DNA from: PFL25 sp046260155
Lineage (GTDB): Bacteria > Chloroflexota > Anaerolineae > Anaerolineales > UBA4823
Reading direction: 5' to 3'
DNA length: 64,000 nucleotides
Assembly: GCA_046260155.1 (NCBI GenBank)
Contig: JBJYXV010000048.1
Coordinates: 69,591 to 133,590 of the forward strand
Numbering within the stretch: position 1 is the stretch's first letter; each line of letters opens with the position of its first letter. The notes under the pieces are model-generated. The model was given only the letters and a program-made list of their open reading frames with translations, had not been told where the DNA came from and did no database searches. This document shows positions 53,070-62,323 of the stretch, piece after piece. A program made the position numbers and the translations under genes.

Positions 53070-53094
53070 AAGGGAAGGCTGCTCGCCTTCCCTT
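53070..53094 (-). terminator. Bidirectional hairpin terminator between the release-factor homologue and hsp20
   Basis: A 10-base perfect stem (70-79 with 85-94) around the loop TGCTC. On the minus strand it is followed by TTTTTGATC, a good U-run for hsp20; on the plus strand the run is weak. Flanks are shared with the terminator at 60.42 kb. Confidence 0.75.
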
Positions 53095-53117
53095 AATTGA
53101 ATCTCAGAATTGCTTGA

Positions 53118-53540
53118 TTATTCAGCGCTGATCTTGATTACTTTCGGACGGTCTTCTTCTGCCTTTGGCACTCTTAACGTAAAGACTCCATTCTTCAAAT
53201 TGGCTACAGCTTTGGAAGGTTCTAATTTCGTTGGCAAAGTAATTTCCCGGCTGAACTGGCCGATTGGCAATTCGTTTACCAGAATTTTACTTTTCTCATC
53301 TTCCGCCTGTCCACTAAATTTTCCACTGATTGAGATTGTTTCGTTTAATATTTCAACGTCAATATCATCAGCTTCAATTCCAGGAACCATGGCTGAGATT
53401 TCATAGGCATCCTCTACTGATTTCACATCAACTGCAAGAACACTTTCACGATCAATCCTTTTGTCCATACCAGTATTTTGTGCAGCCTGAACCTGTCTGC
53501 GTGAAATTCTTCGATAAGGGGAAACATACCAAGTCATCAT
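53118..53540 (-). CDS. Small heat shock protein Hsp20 (alpha-crystallin)
   Basis: The 140-residue protein has an alpha-crystallin domain from about residue 43: VEDAYEISAMVPGIEADDIDVEIL, ISISGKF, REITLPTKLEPSKAVANLKNGVFTLRVPK (the conserved A-x-x-x-N-G-V-L motif). It holds unfolding proteins in a refoldable state without ATP. It converges on the release-factor homologue gene. AGGAGA lies about 11 bases before the ATG. Confidence 0.92.
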   Translation of the reverse strand: MMTWYVSPYRRISRRQVQAAQNTGMDKRIDRESVLAVDVKSVEDAYEISAMVPGIEADDIDVEILNETISISGKFSGQAEDEKSKILVNELPIGQFSREITLPTKLEPSKAVANLKNGVFTLRVPKAEEDRPKVIKISAE

Positions 53541-53639
53541 TATTTTGTCTATCTCCTAGAAAATTTGTTTACCTATTTTTTCAAATATAACCCCACATTA
53601 TCAAATAAACGCAAACAAAGTGTTGAAATTTTATAAGAA

Positions 53640-54383
53640 TCAGGCTGCTTTCTTGGCCAATAAAATCACGAAGGGTGAACTTTTATCCAATTCTGACCGC
53701 TGATAATCGCCAAATATATGAAATGGTTCCAGCCCGGCTGCATACAGTTCAACAAGATAATCCTCTACGCCGGCCAGTGAATGCTCGGTCGAGACCGTTT
53801 GCCTGATAACCTGTCCATCTGGGAGTAAAAGATCGTAATGCCAATCAAAAATAATACTTTTACTTTTCCTATGCCACTCGCTGCTTACCTGGATTGGATT
53901 ACCATTCAATGGATGGATAAGTGTTTCTTCAACCTCACTGTCCCCTTCAGCGGGTAAACTTCTCATGTAGCTTGGATTGGGGAAACTTGCAGCAAAAACA
54001 CCATCAGAGTCTAAATGATCGAAAACCTTGAGGTATGTATTTTTGCGAGATATTCTCGGCAAGGTAGATAGGGTATTACAGGCTAAGAAGATCAGCGAAA
54101 ATTTTCGACTGAGATGAAATTGATCGATCCTGGTTTGGAACACATTGCAACTTTCAATTGAAGATCCCGCCAGTGAATTCTTCAGGTAGGTGAGGGCAGG
54201 AAGATTTATATCCAACCCGACAATGGTACGTCCCGCTCTTGCAAGCGGTTTCATTAGCCTTCCCGTTCCACAGCCAAGCTCCAGGACCGGACCTTCAAAT
54301 TCCTCCGCCAATTGGCACCAAAATTCGAGATCCCCGGTTTCTCCTCCATGGTGGAGTTGGAATAAAATCGGGTCTTGGAACAT
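53640..54383 (-). CDS. Class I SAM-dependent methyltransferase
   Basis: The 247-residue protein has VLELGCGTGRLMKPLARAG (motif I), VGLDINLPALTYLK (motif II) and LIFLACNTLSTL (motif IV region), the core of methyltransferase 25-like enzymes. The acceptor is unknown. It is divergent from the next plus-strand genes and follows hsp20 upstream with 99 bases between. Confidence 0.82.
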   Translation of the reverse strand: MFQDPILFQLHHGGETGDLEFWCQLAEEFEGPVLELGCGTGRLMKPLARAGRTIVGLDINLPALTYLKNSLAGSSIESCNVFQTRIDQFHLSRKFSLIFLACNTLSTLPRISRKNTYLKVFDHLDSDGVFAASFPNPSYMRSLPAEGDSEVEETLIHPLNGNPIQVSSEWHRKSKSIIFDWHYDLLLPDGQVIRQTVSTEHSLAGVEDYLVELYAAGLEPFHIFGDYQRSELDKSSPFVILLAKKAA

Positions 54384-54638
54384 AGCTGTTTATTCCTCCG
54401 GGACGATTTGCTTACCCATGATGAATTGATCCTTCGTTTTGGGAACCTCTCCAATTATAGCGGCTCCATCAAATTTACGGGTGGTCAGCCAGGGGATAAT
54501 ACTGCTGAATGTAACATTTCTGTTCAGAGGGTGACATTTTTCCTGGATGATTTGGGGGTGTCAATTTCGCTTAACATCGAAAATTTAAACAGGTTGGTTT
54601 GACCGGCTTTCATCTCCATGTTAAACTTGAGGATTGCA
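54384..54638. other. 255-base divergent intergenic region
   Basis: Between the methyltransferase and the stalked membrane protein. No gene is supported. A TTGACC-N17-TAAACT promoter-like pair lies at 54599-54627 but would start transcription after the Shine-Dalgarno (see rejected items). Confidence 0.4.
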
Positions 54639-55274
54639 ATGCGCATCTTGATGGGATTGATACCGGTCGGATATTTGTTGCTGCTTTCCATATTTGCGGT
54701 GAAGGCACAGGAGCCTATTGGCACATCTAGTCCAGAGATAAACTTCCTATCACCGGACCCTGGTCAGGCATTACAGGGAACGGTGCTAATCCGCGCAGCA
54801 ATAGATCTTGAAGGGACAAAGACGGTCAGGCTAAGTTTTGCTTATTCCAACGATCCACGTGGTACCTGGTTTTTAATCTGGGAGAGAAAAGATATTAGCA
54901 CGCAGGAGATGAATTTTGAGTGGGATACCACTACCATTACAGACGGTAATTACATCTTGCGAATGGACGCAGAAGGGGTTGATGGTGAATATACAGCATA
55001 TATCCCTGGACTAAGAGTCCGCAACTACTCTGCTGTTGAAACGAACACACCATTTCCCACATTAACACCTGCCCCGCAGGATACCCAGAGCCCAACAGCA
55101 AGTTCAACTTCCACTTTCACTCCAATCCCCCCAACAGCAACGAGTCAACCGCCCAATCCTGCTCAAATAACACTGGAGGACATCAACAAAAGCATCCTGA
55201 TAGGCACGATCATCACGTTGATCCTCTTTGCCAGTTTCGGTTTATACCTGTTCATCCATGCCCGAAAACGATAA
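54639..55274 (+). CDS. Stalked membrane-anchored surface protein with Ig-like domain
   Basis: From the ATG at 54639 (GAGG six bases before it) the product begins with a signal peptide (MRILMGLIPVGYLLLLSIF, cleavage after VKA). It then has a ~100-residue beta domain (INFLSPDPGQALQGTVLIRAA, WDTTTITDGNYILRM) like bacterial Ig/big domains, a Thr/Pro-rich stalk of ~50 residues and a C-terminal membrane helix (ILIGTIITLILFASFGLYLFI) with a basic tail. It should be exposed on the cell surface. Its function is unknown. pth follows. Confidence 0.75.
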   Translation: MRILMGLIPVGYLLLLSIFAVKAQEPIGTSSPEINFLSPDPGQALQGTVLIRAAIDLEGTKTVRLSFAYSNDPRGTWFLIWERKDISTQEMNFEWDTTTITDGNYILRMDAEGVDGEYTAYIPGLRVRNYSAVETNTPFPTLTPAPQDTQSPTASSTSTFTPIPPTATSQPPNPAQITLEDINKSILIGTIITLILFASFGLYLFIHARKR

Positions 55275-55337
55275 AGGAGGAAAACGAAGTATCCAATTCC
55301 ATGTGCAACCTCTCCGTAAAACGTCAATGCGTTGATC

Positions 55338-55949
55338 ATGAATTCCCAAATTGAAACCCCGCTGAACTACCTGATCGTCGGTCTAGGAAATCCAGGTCGT
55401 GAGTACCAGACCAGCCGGCATAATATTGGCTTCATGCTGGTCTCCCATATGGCTGAGAAATTACATGTATCTTTTACAAGAATGCAATCAAAAGCCCTGG
55501 TCACGAAAACCGACTACCAAAACCAGAAGGTAATATTAGCAAAGCCACAAACCTACATGAACCTCTCCGGCCAGGCGGTAGCTTCTTTGGTTAAGTTCTA
55601 CAAAATTCCCCTTGATCAACTGATGGTTGTTTATGATGATGTCGATTTACCTTTTGGTCGAATCAGAATTCGACCTTCAGGTGGCTCAGCTGGCCAGAAA
55701 GGCATGCAGTCAATCATCAACCAGCTGGGAACACAAGAATTTCCAAGGATGAGACTGGGAGTCGGGAGGCCACCAGGAAGTAAACAGGCCGCGAACTATG
55801 TGCTGCGAGATTTTTCAGGCGAAGATGCCGATTTTCTACCCCAGGTTCTAGATCGAGGAGCAGAAGCGGTCTTGATGTTCATAACGATAGACCTGGTAGC
55901 TGCGATGAATAATTTCAATAGCAAAATTGACGATGAAACCGATTCATAA
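55338..55949 (+). CDS. pth: Peptidyl-tRNA hydrolase
   Basis: The ~203-residue protein has YLIVGLGNPGREYQTSRHNIGF with the catalytic His in SRHN, KPQTYMNLSGQAV, VYDDVDLPFGRIRIRPSGGSAGQKGM. It frees tRNA from drop-off peptidyl-tRNA. The ATG at 55338 was preferred to the TTG six bases upstream. It precedes mfd by 42 bases. Confidence 0.96.
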   Translation: MNSQIETPLNYLIVGLGNPGREYQTSRHNIGFMLVSHMAEKLHVSFTRMQSKALVTKTDYQNQKVILAKPQTYMNLSGQAVASLVKFYKIPLDQLMVVYDDVDLPFGRIRIRPSGGSAGQKGMQSIINQLGTQEFPRMRLGVGRPPGSKQAANYVLRDFSGEDADFLPQVLDRGAEAVLMFITIDLVAAMNNFNSKIDDETDS

Positions 55950-55991
55950 ATTTTTACTCACTCCTGGAATGCATTTCTCAAGGTATTGGAA

Positions 55992-58900
55992 ATGGACCTT
56001 TCTCTAGAAGAGTTGTTGATTGATCCTATCACCGCATGCGCCGGTGACTTAATTGCAAACCTGCGCTCAGAACTCGAGCACGGAGAGGTGAGATCTCTCA
56101 TGCCACCGACCGATTCATTTGCAGAATTCCCTGCATTGGGTCTGCGCCGGTCTGCTCGTTTACCAGTTTTGGCCGCCATTTACAAAGAACTGCAGGTCCC
56201 CATTTTATTAATCACGGACCGCAGCGACCACGCTCTTTCCCTTTTTGACGAGTTCAGCCTCTTAGCACCGGATGCCAATATCCTTTTCTTCCCAGAACCC
56301 GGGCCTTTGTTTTATGAAGATTCCCCCTGGGGTGAACGCACCCGGCGCGAGCGGCTGATGTGTTTAACTGAATTGGCGGTGCGCCAGTTGCCTGGTGCAG
56401 AACCCTCACACAAAACACCGCTGATCATTGCCCCGATCAGGGCAGTTATTACGCGCACATTATCAAGGAGAGATTTCCTAAAATCTATCCAAACATTGAA
56501 GGCAGGCCAATCCCTGCCATTGGAAGACATCATTAAATTGTTATTCACCCGCGGCTATGAGCCTGTAAACACAGTTATTTCTCCAGGCCAATTTGCTCAT
56601 CGAGGCGGTATCATCGATCTCTGGCCAACACCAGAATCAGAACCGATCCGGATAGAATTCTTTGGCGATGAGATAGAAAGCTTGAGATATTTTGATCCCT
56701 CCTCTCAGCGGTCGACCAGGAAATTTGAAAGGCTGGTGGTGACCCCAGCCCGGGAGTTCATTGTCCCAGAGGGTGATTTTCTTAAAAATGCTGAGCACCC
56801 TTACACCGAGTACCATATTCCCCTGCTGCACCCTACGCCAACCAGCATTCTAGATTTTTTACCACTCAAATCAATGGTGTTCCTGGACAACAATGAAAAT
56901 GTCGATGATGCGCTGCAGGCGATAGAAGAGCAGGCAGTAGAGATGCGTGGTGATCATGTTGCAGATAATTCTTTGCCAGAAGATTTCCCACTGCCCTACC
57001 TGAGCTTGGGTGAGTACCAAGAATCCTTAAGTTCTCACCGGACGATTGAATTGGGTTCATCGACGATCCTCGAGTCAACAACATTGGCCCAGCGGTTTAG
57101 CTCCGGTCCCCGTTATGGAGGCCAGTTAAAACCGCTTTTAGACGACCTCACCAATCAATATAACCAAGGCAGCCGCATCGTCCTGGTTTCCCGTCAAGCT
57201 GCCCGACTCAAGGAGTTATGGGAAGAGCTGATCATACAAAGCCTTGAGGCGAACATCCCCCCGGCCTTTATTGAAGGGAGCCTATCTGAAGGTTGGATAC
57301 TAACACAACCCAGCTGCCCACCTTTGCATTTGCTGACCGATGGAGAAATTTTCGGTTGGCGGCGTCCAGAACCTCGCCGGCGTTTCATGGCAACCGCAGA
57401 ATCCCCGGAAGCCGCATATACCGATTTAGGGATCGGTGATTACGTTGTACATGTCGACCACGGGGTCGGGCAGTTTCTAGGTCTGGTAACCAGAGCTGTA
57501 GATGGTGTTGATCGAGATTATCTGACCATCGAATACGCGGAAGGGGATCAACTTTACGTTCCAGTTCACCAGGCTGATCGAATCTCGAAATATATTGGTG
57601 CTGACAAGCGCAAACCCACCCCAACCCGGCTTGGCAGTGTTGAATGGCGCAATGTAAAGACGCGTGCGAAAGAAGCTGTTGAAGAGGTGGCAGAAGACTT
57701 GCTCGATCTCTATTCAAAACGCCAGATCAGTGTTGGGCATGCCTTCTCACCGGATACGCCGTGGCAAGAAGAGCTGGAAGCAAGTTTTCCATATATCGAG
57801 ACAGATGATCAAATCAGGGTATTAAACGATGTTAAGCAGGACATGGAAAACCACCAACCAATGGACAGGTTGATTTGCGGTGATGTCGGTTATGGTAAAA
57901 CCGAGGTGGCACTACGAGCTGCTTTTAAGGCAGTCATGGATGGTAAACAAGTGGCCATGCTGGTACCGACGACTGTGCTCGCCCAGCAGCATTACAACAC
58001 TTTCCGTGAGCGATTATCTGCTTTTCCCGTTGAAGTCGAAATGCTCTCCCGCTTCCGCTCAGCTCAACAGCAGCGGGATATTCTATTTCGGTTAGCGGTG
58101 GGAACGCTTGATATCGTCATTGGTACCCACCGTTTGCTGCAGAGTGATATTGAATTCAGCGATCTGGGTCTCTTGATCATTGATGAGGAGCAGCGCTTTG
58201 GAGTTTCGCACAAAGAATACCTTAAGCAATTACGCACTGAAGTCGATGTCCTGACCCTTACTGCAACGCCGATTCCACGCACTTTATACATGGCATTAAC
58301 CGGCGTTCGAGATATTTCAACCATTAATACGCCTCCTGAGGAAAGATTGCCGATCATCACCCATGTTGGAACATATTCCCAGCGCTTAGTACGTAAAGCG
58401 ATCATCAGGGAATTAGAAAGAGGTGGACAGGTATTTTTTGTTCACAACCGTGTGCAAACGATCTCAGCTATGCGCAGCCACCTCGGGCGTCTGGTCCCGG
58501 AAGCACGCATCGCCATCGCGCATGGACAGATGGATGAAAACCAGCTTTCAGAGCGGATGGAGCTGTTTTCGAACGGGGATATCGATGTTCTGCTGAGTAC
58601 TTCTATTATCGAATCCGGGCTGGATATTCCGAATGCCAACACCTTGATTGTTGACCGCGCCGACACCTTTGGTCTTTCTCAACTTTACCAGCTCAGAGGC
58701 AGGGTGGGACGAGGAGCCCAACGCGCGTATGCATATTTCTTCAAACACCGCCGGAAGAAGGCCACGCCAGAAGGCCGCCAGCGCCTTGAAACCATCGCCG
58801 AAAATATCCAGCTCGGCGCAGGATTCTCAATTGCCATGCGGGACCTGGAAATCCGCGGAGCCGGTGATATTTTGGGAACCCGGCAGCATGGTCACATTGC

Positions 58901-59459
58901 AGCAGTCGGGTTTCACCTTTATACACGCTTGTTATCTGAATCAGTGGTCCGCCTGAGAAAGCAGCAGGGTCTCCCTCCGGATCCAGCTATTGCCTCACTC
59001 GATTCTTTACGACCTCTGGTCAGCGTGGACCTGCCGCTCGTCGCCCACATCCCTCCAGATTATGTTCCTGACAAGAATATGCGCCTGCGGCTATATCGCC
59101 GTATTGCAGATTTGCGCTCTTTAATCGAGATCGATGCTATCTTCGAAGAGTTCACGGATCGTTTTGGCATTCCCCCAAGGCCAGTTCGAAATTTGCTCTA
59201 CCAATTAAAGGTAAAATTGCTGGCTGAATTAACCGGTATAGCTAGTGTGAACGTAGAAAACAATCAAATCGTGATGCGTTTTCGGGACGATGAGTTACCA
59301 GCTGATTTACCTCCCCTGAAACCTGAGGTGCGGATCGGTAAAACTGGCCTCTGGATAGCCTACAAATCATTCCCAAATTGGCAGGAGGCTCTCTTGGAAA
59401 TATTGCAGGCTTTACTGCATGGCAAAGATGTAGAATCCGTGATATTAACTGAATTCTAA
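55992..59459 (+). CDS. mfd: Transcription-repair coupling factor
   Basis: The ~1155-residue protein has the UvrB-like N-terminal part, a CarD/RNA-polymerase-interaction domain starting VVHVDHGVGQF, the helicase Walker A DVGYGKTEVALRAAF, the DEEQ box LIIDEEQRFGV, motif III TATPIPRTLYMAL and motif VI LRGRVGRGA, then the TRCF C-terminal domain. It removes stalled RNA polymerase and recruits UvrA. The ATG at 55992 was preferred to the TTG at 55986. Length is normal. Confidence 0.97.
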   Translation: MDLSLEELLIDPITACAGDLIANLRSELEHGEVRSLMPPTDSFAEFPALGLRRSARLPVLAAIYKELQVPILLITDRSDHALSLFDEFSLLAPDANILFFPEPGPLFYEDSPWGERTRRERLMCLTELAVRQLPGAEPSHKTPLIIAPIRAVITRTLSRRDFLKSIQTLKAGQSLPLEDIIKLLFTRGYEPVNTVISPGQFAHRGGIIDLWPTPESEPIRIEFFGDEIESLRYFDPSSQRSTRKFERLVVTPAREFIVPEGDFLKNAEHPYTEYHIPLLHPTPTSILDFLPLKSMVFLDNNENVDDALQAIEEQAVEMRGDHVADNSLPEDFPLPYLSLGEYQESLSSHRTIELGSSTILESTTLAQRFSSGPRYGGQLKPLLDDLTNQYNQGSRIVLVSRQAARLKELWEELIIQSLEANIPPAFIEGSLSEGWILTQPSCPPLHLLTDGEIFGWRRPEPRRRFMATAESPEAAYTDLGIGDYVVHVDHGVGQFLGLVTRAVDGVDRDYLTIEYAEGDQLYVPVHQADRISKYIGADKRKPTPTRLGSVEWRNVKTRAKEAVEEVAEDLLDLYSKRQISVGHAFSPDTPWQEELEASFPYIETDDQIRVLNDVKQDMENHQPMDRLICGDVGYGKTEVALRAAFKAVMDGKQVAMLVPTTVLAQQHYNTFRERLSAFPVEVEMLSRFRSAQQQRDILFRLAVGTLDIVIGTHRLLQSDIEFSDLGLLIIDEEQRFGVSHKEYLKQLRTEVDVLTLTATPIPRTLYMALTGVRDISTINTPPEERLPIITHVGTYSQRLVRKAIIRELERGGQVFFVHNRVQTISAMRSHLGRLVPEARIAIAHGQMDENQLSERMELFSNGDIDVLLSTSIIESGLDIPNANTLIVDRADTFGLSQLYQLRGRVGRGAQRAYAYFFKHRRKKATPEGRQRLETIAENIQLGAGFSIAMRDLEIRGAGDILGTRQHGHIAAVGFHLYTRLLSESVVRLRKQQGLPPDPAIASLDSLRPLVSVDLPLVAHIPPDYVPDKNMRLRLYRRIADLRSLIEIDAIFEEFTDRFGIPPRPVRNLLYQLKVKLLAELTGIASVNVENNQIVMRFRDDELPADLPPLKPEVRIGKTGLWIAYKSFPNWQEALLEILQALLHGKDVESVILTEF

Positions 59460-59469
59460 TCACATTGTT

Positions 59470-59498
59470 TTGACTTTTATCCCATCGCCAAGTATAAT
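59470..59498 (+). promoter_or_regulatory. Strong promoter of the S1-domain gene
   Basis: -35 TTGACT (470-475), exact 17-base spacer, -10 TATAAT (493-498). It gives a leader of about 103 bases before the ATG at 59608. Confidence 0.8.
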
Positions 59499-59555
59499 AA
59501 TCAATCGCGGATGCTGCTCCCCACAGGATCCTCAAAATTAAATCTAGCTATTATT

Positions 59556-59573
59556 TCGCTGCAAGCGCAGCGA
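59556..59573 (+). promoter_or_regulatory. Leader hairpin upstream of the S1-domain gene
   Basis: TCGCTGC-AAGC-GCAGCGA, a 7-base stem with a 4-base loop, lies in the predicted leader about 35 bases before the ATG. It could be a site for autoregulation by the encoded RNA-binding protein, or a stability element. Confidence 0.4.
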
Positions 59574-59607
59574 GCTTGTTAGAAAATTATGTATTGGAGC
59601 GTGCGCT

Positions 59608-60390
59608 ATGGATGAGAACCAAGTAGCGACCACTGAAAGCGCGGAGATATCTGGACTTGCTGATGTGAAACGCAAAATGCGATTCACAGGCACAGTCGTC
59701 AAGACCACCATTGCGGGTGCACTGGTGGATATTGGAGTCGAGGTTCCCGGCGTCGTTCACATTTCTCAATTGCAGAAAGAACCAGTTAACCGGGTTGAGG
59801 ATGTTGTTCAGGTTGGGCAATCTGTAGAAGTTTGGGTTAGGCGAGTTGAACCCAAGAGAGAACGTCTCGAATTGACGATGATTGAGCCTTTACCCCTTGA
59901 GTGGCGTGATATTGAAAAAGGCATGGTTGTCAAAGGCAAGGTTACCCGGATCGAAAAATTTGGTGTGTTTGTGGAAATTGGCGCTGAACGACCAGGGTTG
60001 GTACACATCAGCGAAATCACTCACGAATATATTAAAGACCCGCAACAAGAAGTCAAGGTTGGAGACGAGGTAGAAGCCAAGGTACTGGATGTAAATCGTC
60101 GTAAAAGACAAATAAAATTGAGTATGAAAGCGCTTGAGGAAAAACCAGTATTCGAACAAAAACCTTCTCCCAAGACAAAACCCAAACCATCTCGGCCCGC
60201 TGAACCTGAGGAACCCGAAGAAGTGATTCCCACTGCAATGGAAATGGCGCTCAGGGAAGCGATGGAAAAATCAACACCTGATTCTTCAACTACCAGTCAT
60301 GTGACGAACACCAAGGAAAACTCCGGAAATCCTGAACTCGAACAAATCCTTGCTCGCACGCTAGAGAATAAAGTCAAAACTGCATCCTGA
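59608..60390 (+). CDS. RNA-binding protein with two S1 domains
   Basis: The 260-residue protein has two S1 domains (about residues 20-90: FTGTVVKTTIAGALVDIGVEVPGVVHISQL; and about 100-175: VVKGKVTRIEKFGVFVEIGAERPGLVHISEI), then a Pro/Lys- and Glu-rich low-complexity tail with EEVIPTAMEMALREAMEKS. Such two-domain proteins bind RNA and may act like a short form of ribosomal protein S1. The strong promoter suggests high expression. Confidence 0.85.
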   Translation: MDENQVATTESAEISGLADVKRKMRFTGTVVKTTIAGALVDIGVEVPGVVHISQLQKEPVNRVEDVVQVGQSVEVWVRRVEPKRERLELTMIEPLPLEWRDIEKGMVVKGKVTRIEKFGVFVEIGAERPGLVHISEITHEYIKDPQQEVKVGDEVEAKVLDVNRRKRQIKLSMKALEEKPVFEQKPSPKTKPKPSRPAEPEEPEEVIPTAMEMALREAMEKSTPDSSTTSHVTNTKENSGNPELEQILARTLENKVKTAS

Positions 60391-60417
60391 CCTGGGTGCG
60401 AAATTATTAGGATCAAA

Positions 60418-60451
60418 AAGGGACTGCAAAGAAATTTCTTTGCAGTCCCTT
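60418..60451 (-). terminator. Perfect 17-base palindrome terminator between the S1 gene and the BY-kinase gene
   Basis: A 34-base perfect palindrome (60418-60451, AAGGGACTGCAAAGAAA mirrored), followed on the minus strand by TTTTTGATC. It ends the wzz/kinase transcript 112 bases downstream of its stop and probably also the S1 transcript. Nothing else was recognised up to 60562. Confidence 0.78.
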
Positions 60452-60562
60452 ATAGATCTGGTAAGCTCGACTGGTGGCTGTTAATTCCTAATCAATTTCC
60501 CCAAGCCTTCCCCCAACAGAACATCATTTTCCAATCTATACTTTCCTCTTTTACCTCACAAT

Positions 60563-62275
60563 TTAATCCCGCCAGCTATACCCTTCACCTTCTTCAGTGA
60601 TATCAATATCATCAAAAACCCGCTTTGTATTTACCCCTGATTCCGAATTAGCTCTGGAATTGAAAGGCCAAAAATTGAACAGCGGCCGCTGGTTTGTTCG
60701 TCTACCCAGGTGATCCGATCCAGTTTCATCATCCGTGTAATAACCAGAATAATATGGGTTTCCGGTGTAATAACCGATACTCTTCGCGGGAATACGGTTC
60801 AACGCCACGCCGATTACCTTCGCACCCGAGCGCTTGATCTGCCCCATTAAAGTATTTAATGCGGGCTTACGAGTATGTCCCAGGCGGATGATTAATAAAA
60901 CCCCATTTACTTTAGAAGCCAGCACAGGAGCATCTGCGACAACAAATGGTGGTCCATCAATGATCACGATGTCTGCCTCTGAACCCAGGGTTTCTAAAAT
61001 TTCACTCATCCGCTTTGATCCCAGTAATTCAGCTGGATTCGGGGGTACATCTCCAGCCGTGATTACTACCACTTCCCCTTCTCTCCATTTCTTGGATACC
61101 TCTTCCAGTGAAGATTCACCGCGGAATACATCACTCAGGCCAAGTTTATTTTGAAAACCGTAGAAATTATGGATATTTGGCCTGCGTAAGTCAGCATCCA
61201 CCAGGACTACTTTCTTCTCAGTTTGTGATATGACAACCGCCAGGTTGGCTGCCACGGAGCTCTTCCCAACTTCCATTTCCGTGCTTGTGATCAGCAGTGT
61301 CTTTAATGGCTGGTCAACGCCTGCAAAATCCAGGTTTGTCCTTAACGAGCGCATCTCTTCCACGCTGGGATGCCGAGGATTGTCTGCTGCATAAAGAGCT
61401 CCCACATCCCCAATATCGAGCTCTGACAGGTATCCAATCACTGGCACGCCCGTGATCTTCTCTGCTTCTTCAGGACTTTTCACCGTATCGTCCATATATT
61501 CCAATACGAATGCAGCCACCACGGCCAGGGACAAGCCCACCGCGGCTGAGAGCAGGATGATCAACGGTTTATTCGGCCCGATGGGCACGCTTGGTTTGAA
61601 AGCCTCTTCAATTACGCTGATCGTATTGATCGCCCCACCCTGGGTATTCGCCAACAGGTCAGAATAAATTCCTTGCAGGTCAGCCAATTTTGCTTCCAGG
61701 GCGGTGATCTGCGCCTGCGTATCTGCAATCTGGCGAGCAGAATCCATTTCTCCCAGAGCATCACGCAGGGTCTGGATTTCGGTCTCCGTGTCTGTGATCT
61801 GCTGCTGGAGGTTATTTAATTGGGTCTGGACGAATGCCTGCCGGTCCTGCTCATCTGGCTGGCTGCCTGTAGGGCTGCGCAAGATCAATTGCCGGGCAAG
61901 CTCATTAGCCACGGCTTGAGCTCTATCAGGATTAATATCCGTCACGGCTATCTCAATAAATTGGCCGTTTGGAAGTGCCGTCGCCTGGTAATCTGGCAAC
62001 CAGCCAAGACCCAAGGCCTCCATGGTAGCAATCTTTACCGGTTCCCGGTTTGCGATCTCTGCATAGTTTTCCGCCAGCTGCCGGCTCAGTGTAAACTCAG
62101 CACCGGTAGGGTTTGGATCTGTGATCACCTGGCCGATCATTAACGTGGTGATTGTCTGGTAGATCGGTGGTTGTCTCAAGGTCGCCAGGTAGCTGGAGAC
62201 CACCGCGATCAAAGTTGCCGCAACCAGCAGCCACCACCAGCGTCTCAAGGGCAGGATGTATTGTTTGAATTCCAT
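60563..62275 (-). CDS. Wzz-type chain-length protein fused to a BY-kinase
   Basis: The 570-residue protein begins with a Wzz domain (YILPLRRWWWLLVAATLIAVVSSYLATL, first helix) and a long coiled-coil periplasmic-type region rich in Gln/Asp, then a second helix (LIILLSAAVGLSLAVVAAFVLEYMDD). The kinase has Walker A TEMEVGKSS, Walker A' VVLVDADLRRP and Walker B IVIIDGPP. The tyrosine-rich segment YYTGNPYYSGYYTDDE lies ~53 residues before the end instead of at the very C-terminus. It should control polysaccharide length or export by autophosphorylation. Confidence 0.93.
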   Translation of the reverse strand: MEFKQYILPLRRWWWLLVAATLIAVVSSYLATLRQPPIYQTITTLMIGQVITDPNPTGAEFTLSRQLAENYAEIANREPVKIATMEALGLGWLPDYQATALPNGQFIEIAVTDINPDRAQAVANELARQLILRSPTGSQPDEQDRQAFVQTQLNNLQQQITDTETEIQTLRDALGEMDSARQIADTQAQITALEAKLADLQGIYSDLLANTQGGAINTISVIEEAFKPSVPIGPNKPLIILLSAAVGLSLAVVAAFVLEYMDDTVKSPEEAEKITGVPVIGYLSELDIGDVGALYAADNPRHPSVEEMRSLRTNLDFAGVDQPLKTLLITSTEMEVGKSSVAANLAVVISQTEKKVVLVDADLRRPNIHNFYGFQNKLGLSDVFRGESSLEEVSKKWREGEVVVITAGDVPPNPAELLGSKRMSEILETLGSEADIVIIDGPPFVVADAPVLASKVNGVLLIIRLGHTRKPALNTLMGQIKRSGAKVIGVALNRIPAKSIGYYTGNPYYSGYYTDDETGSDHLGRRTNQRPLFNFWPFNSRANSESGVNTKRVFDDIDITEEGEGYSWRD

Positions 62276-62323
62276 AATTTCGTTAATCCTTCCGAATTCT
62301 CTCTAATAGGCCATCAAGGAGAT

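Noticed and set aside
54375..54602. 75-codon plus-strand frame before the stalked surface protein
   Set aside because: It starts inside the divergent methyltransferase gene, has no Shine-Dalgarno and shows no protein-like pattern.
54599..54627. TTGACC-N17-TAAACT promoter before the stalked surface protein
   Set aside because: Its +1 (about 54634) would lie downstream of the GAGG ribosome site (54629-54632) that fits the start codon, so both cannot be used together.
55275..55354. AGGAGG at 55275-55280 with a 17-codon frame from ATG at 55301
   Set aside because: The ribosome site is 20 bases from the ATG, too far for efficient use, and the frame has no support; pth starts at 55338 in another frame.
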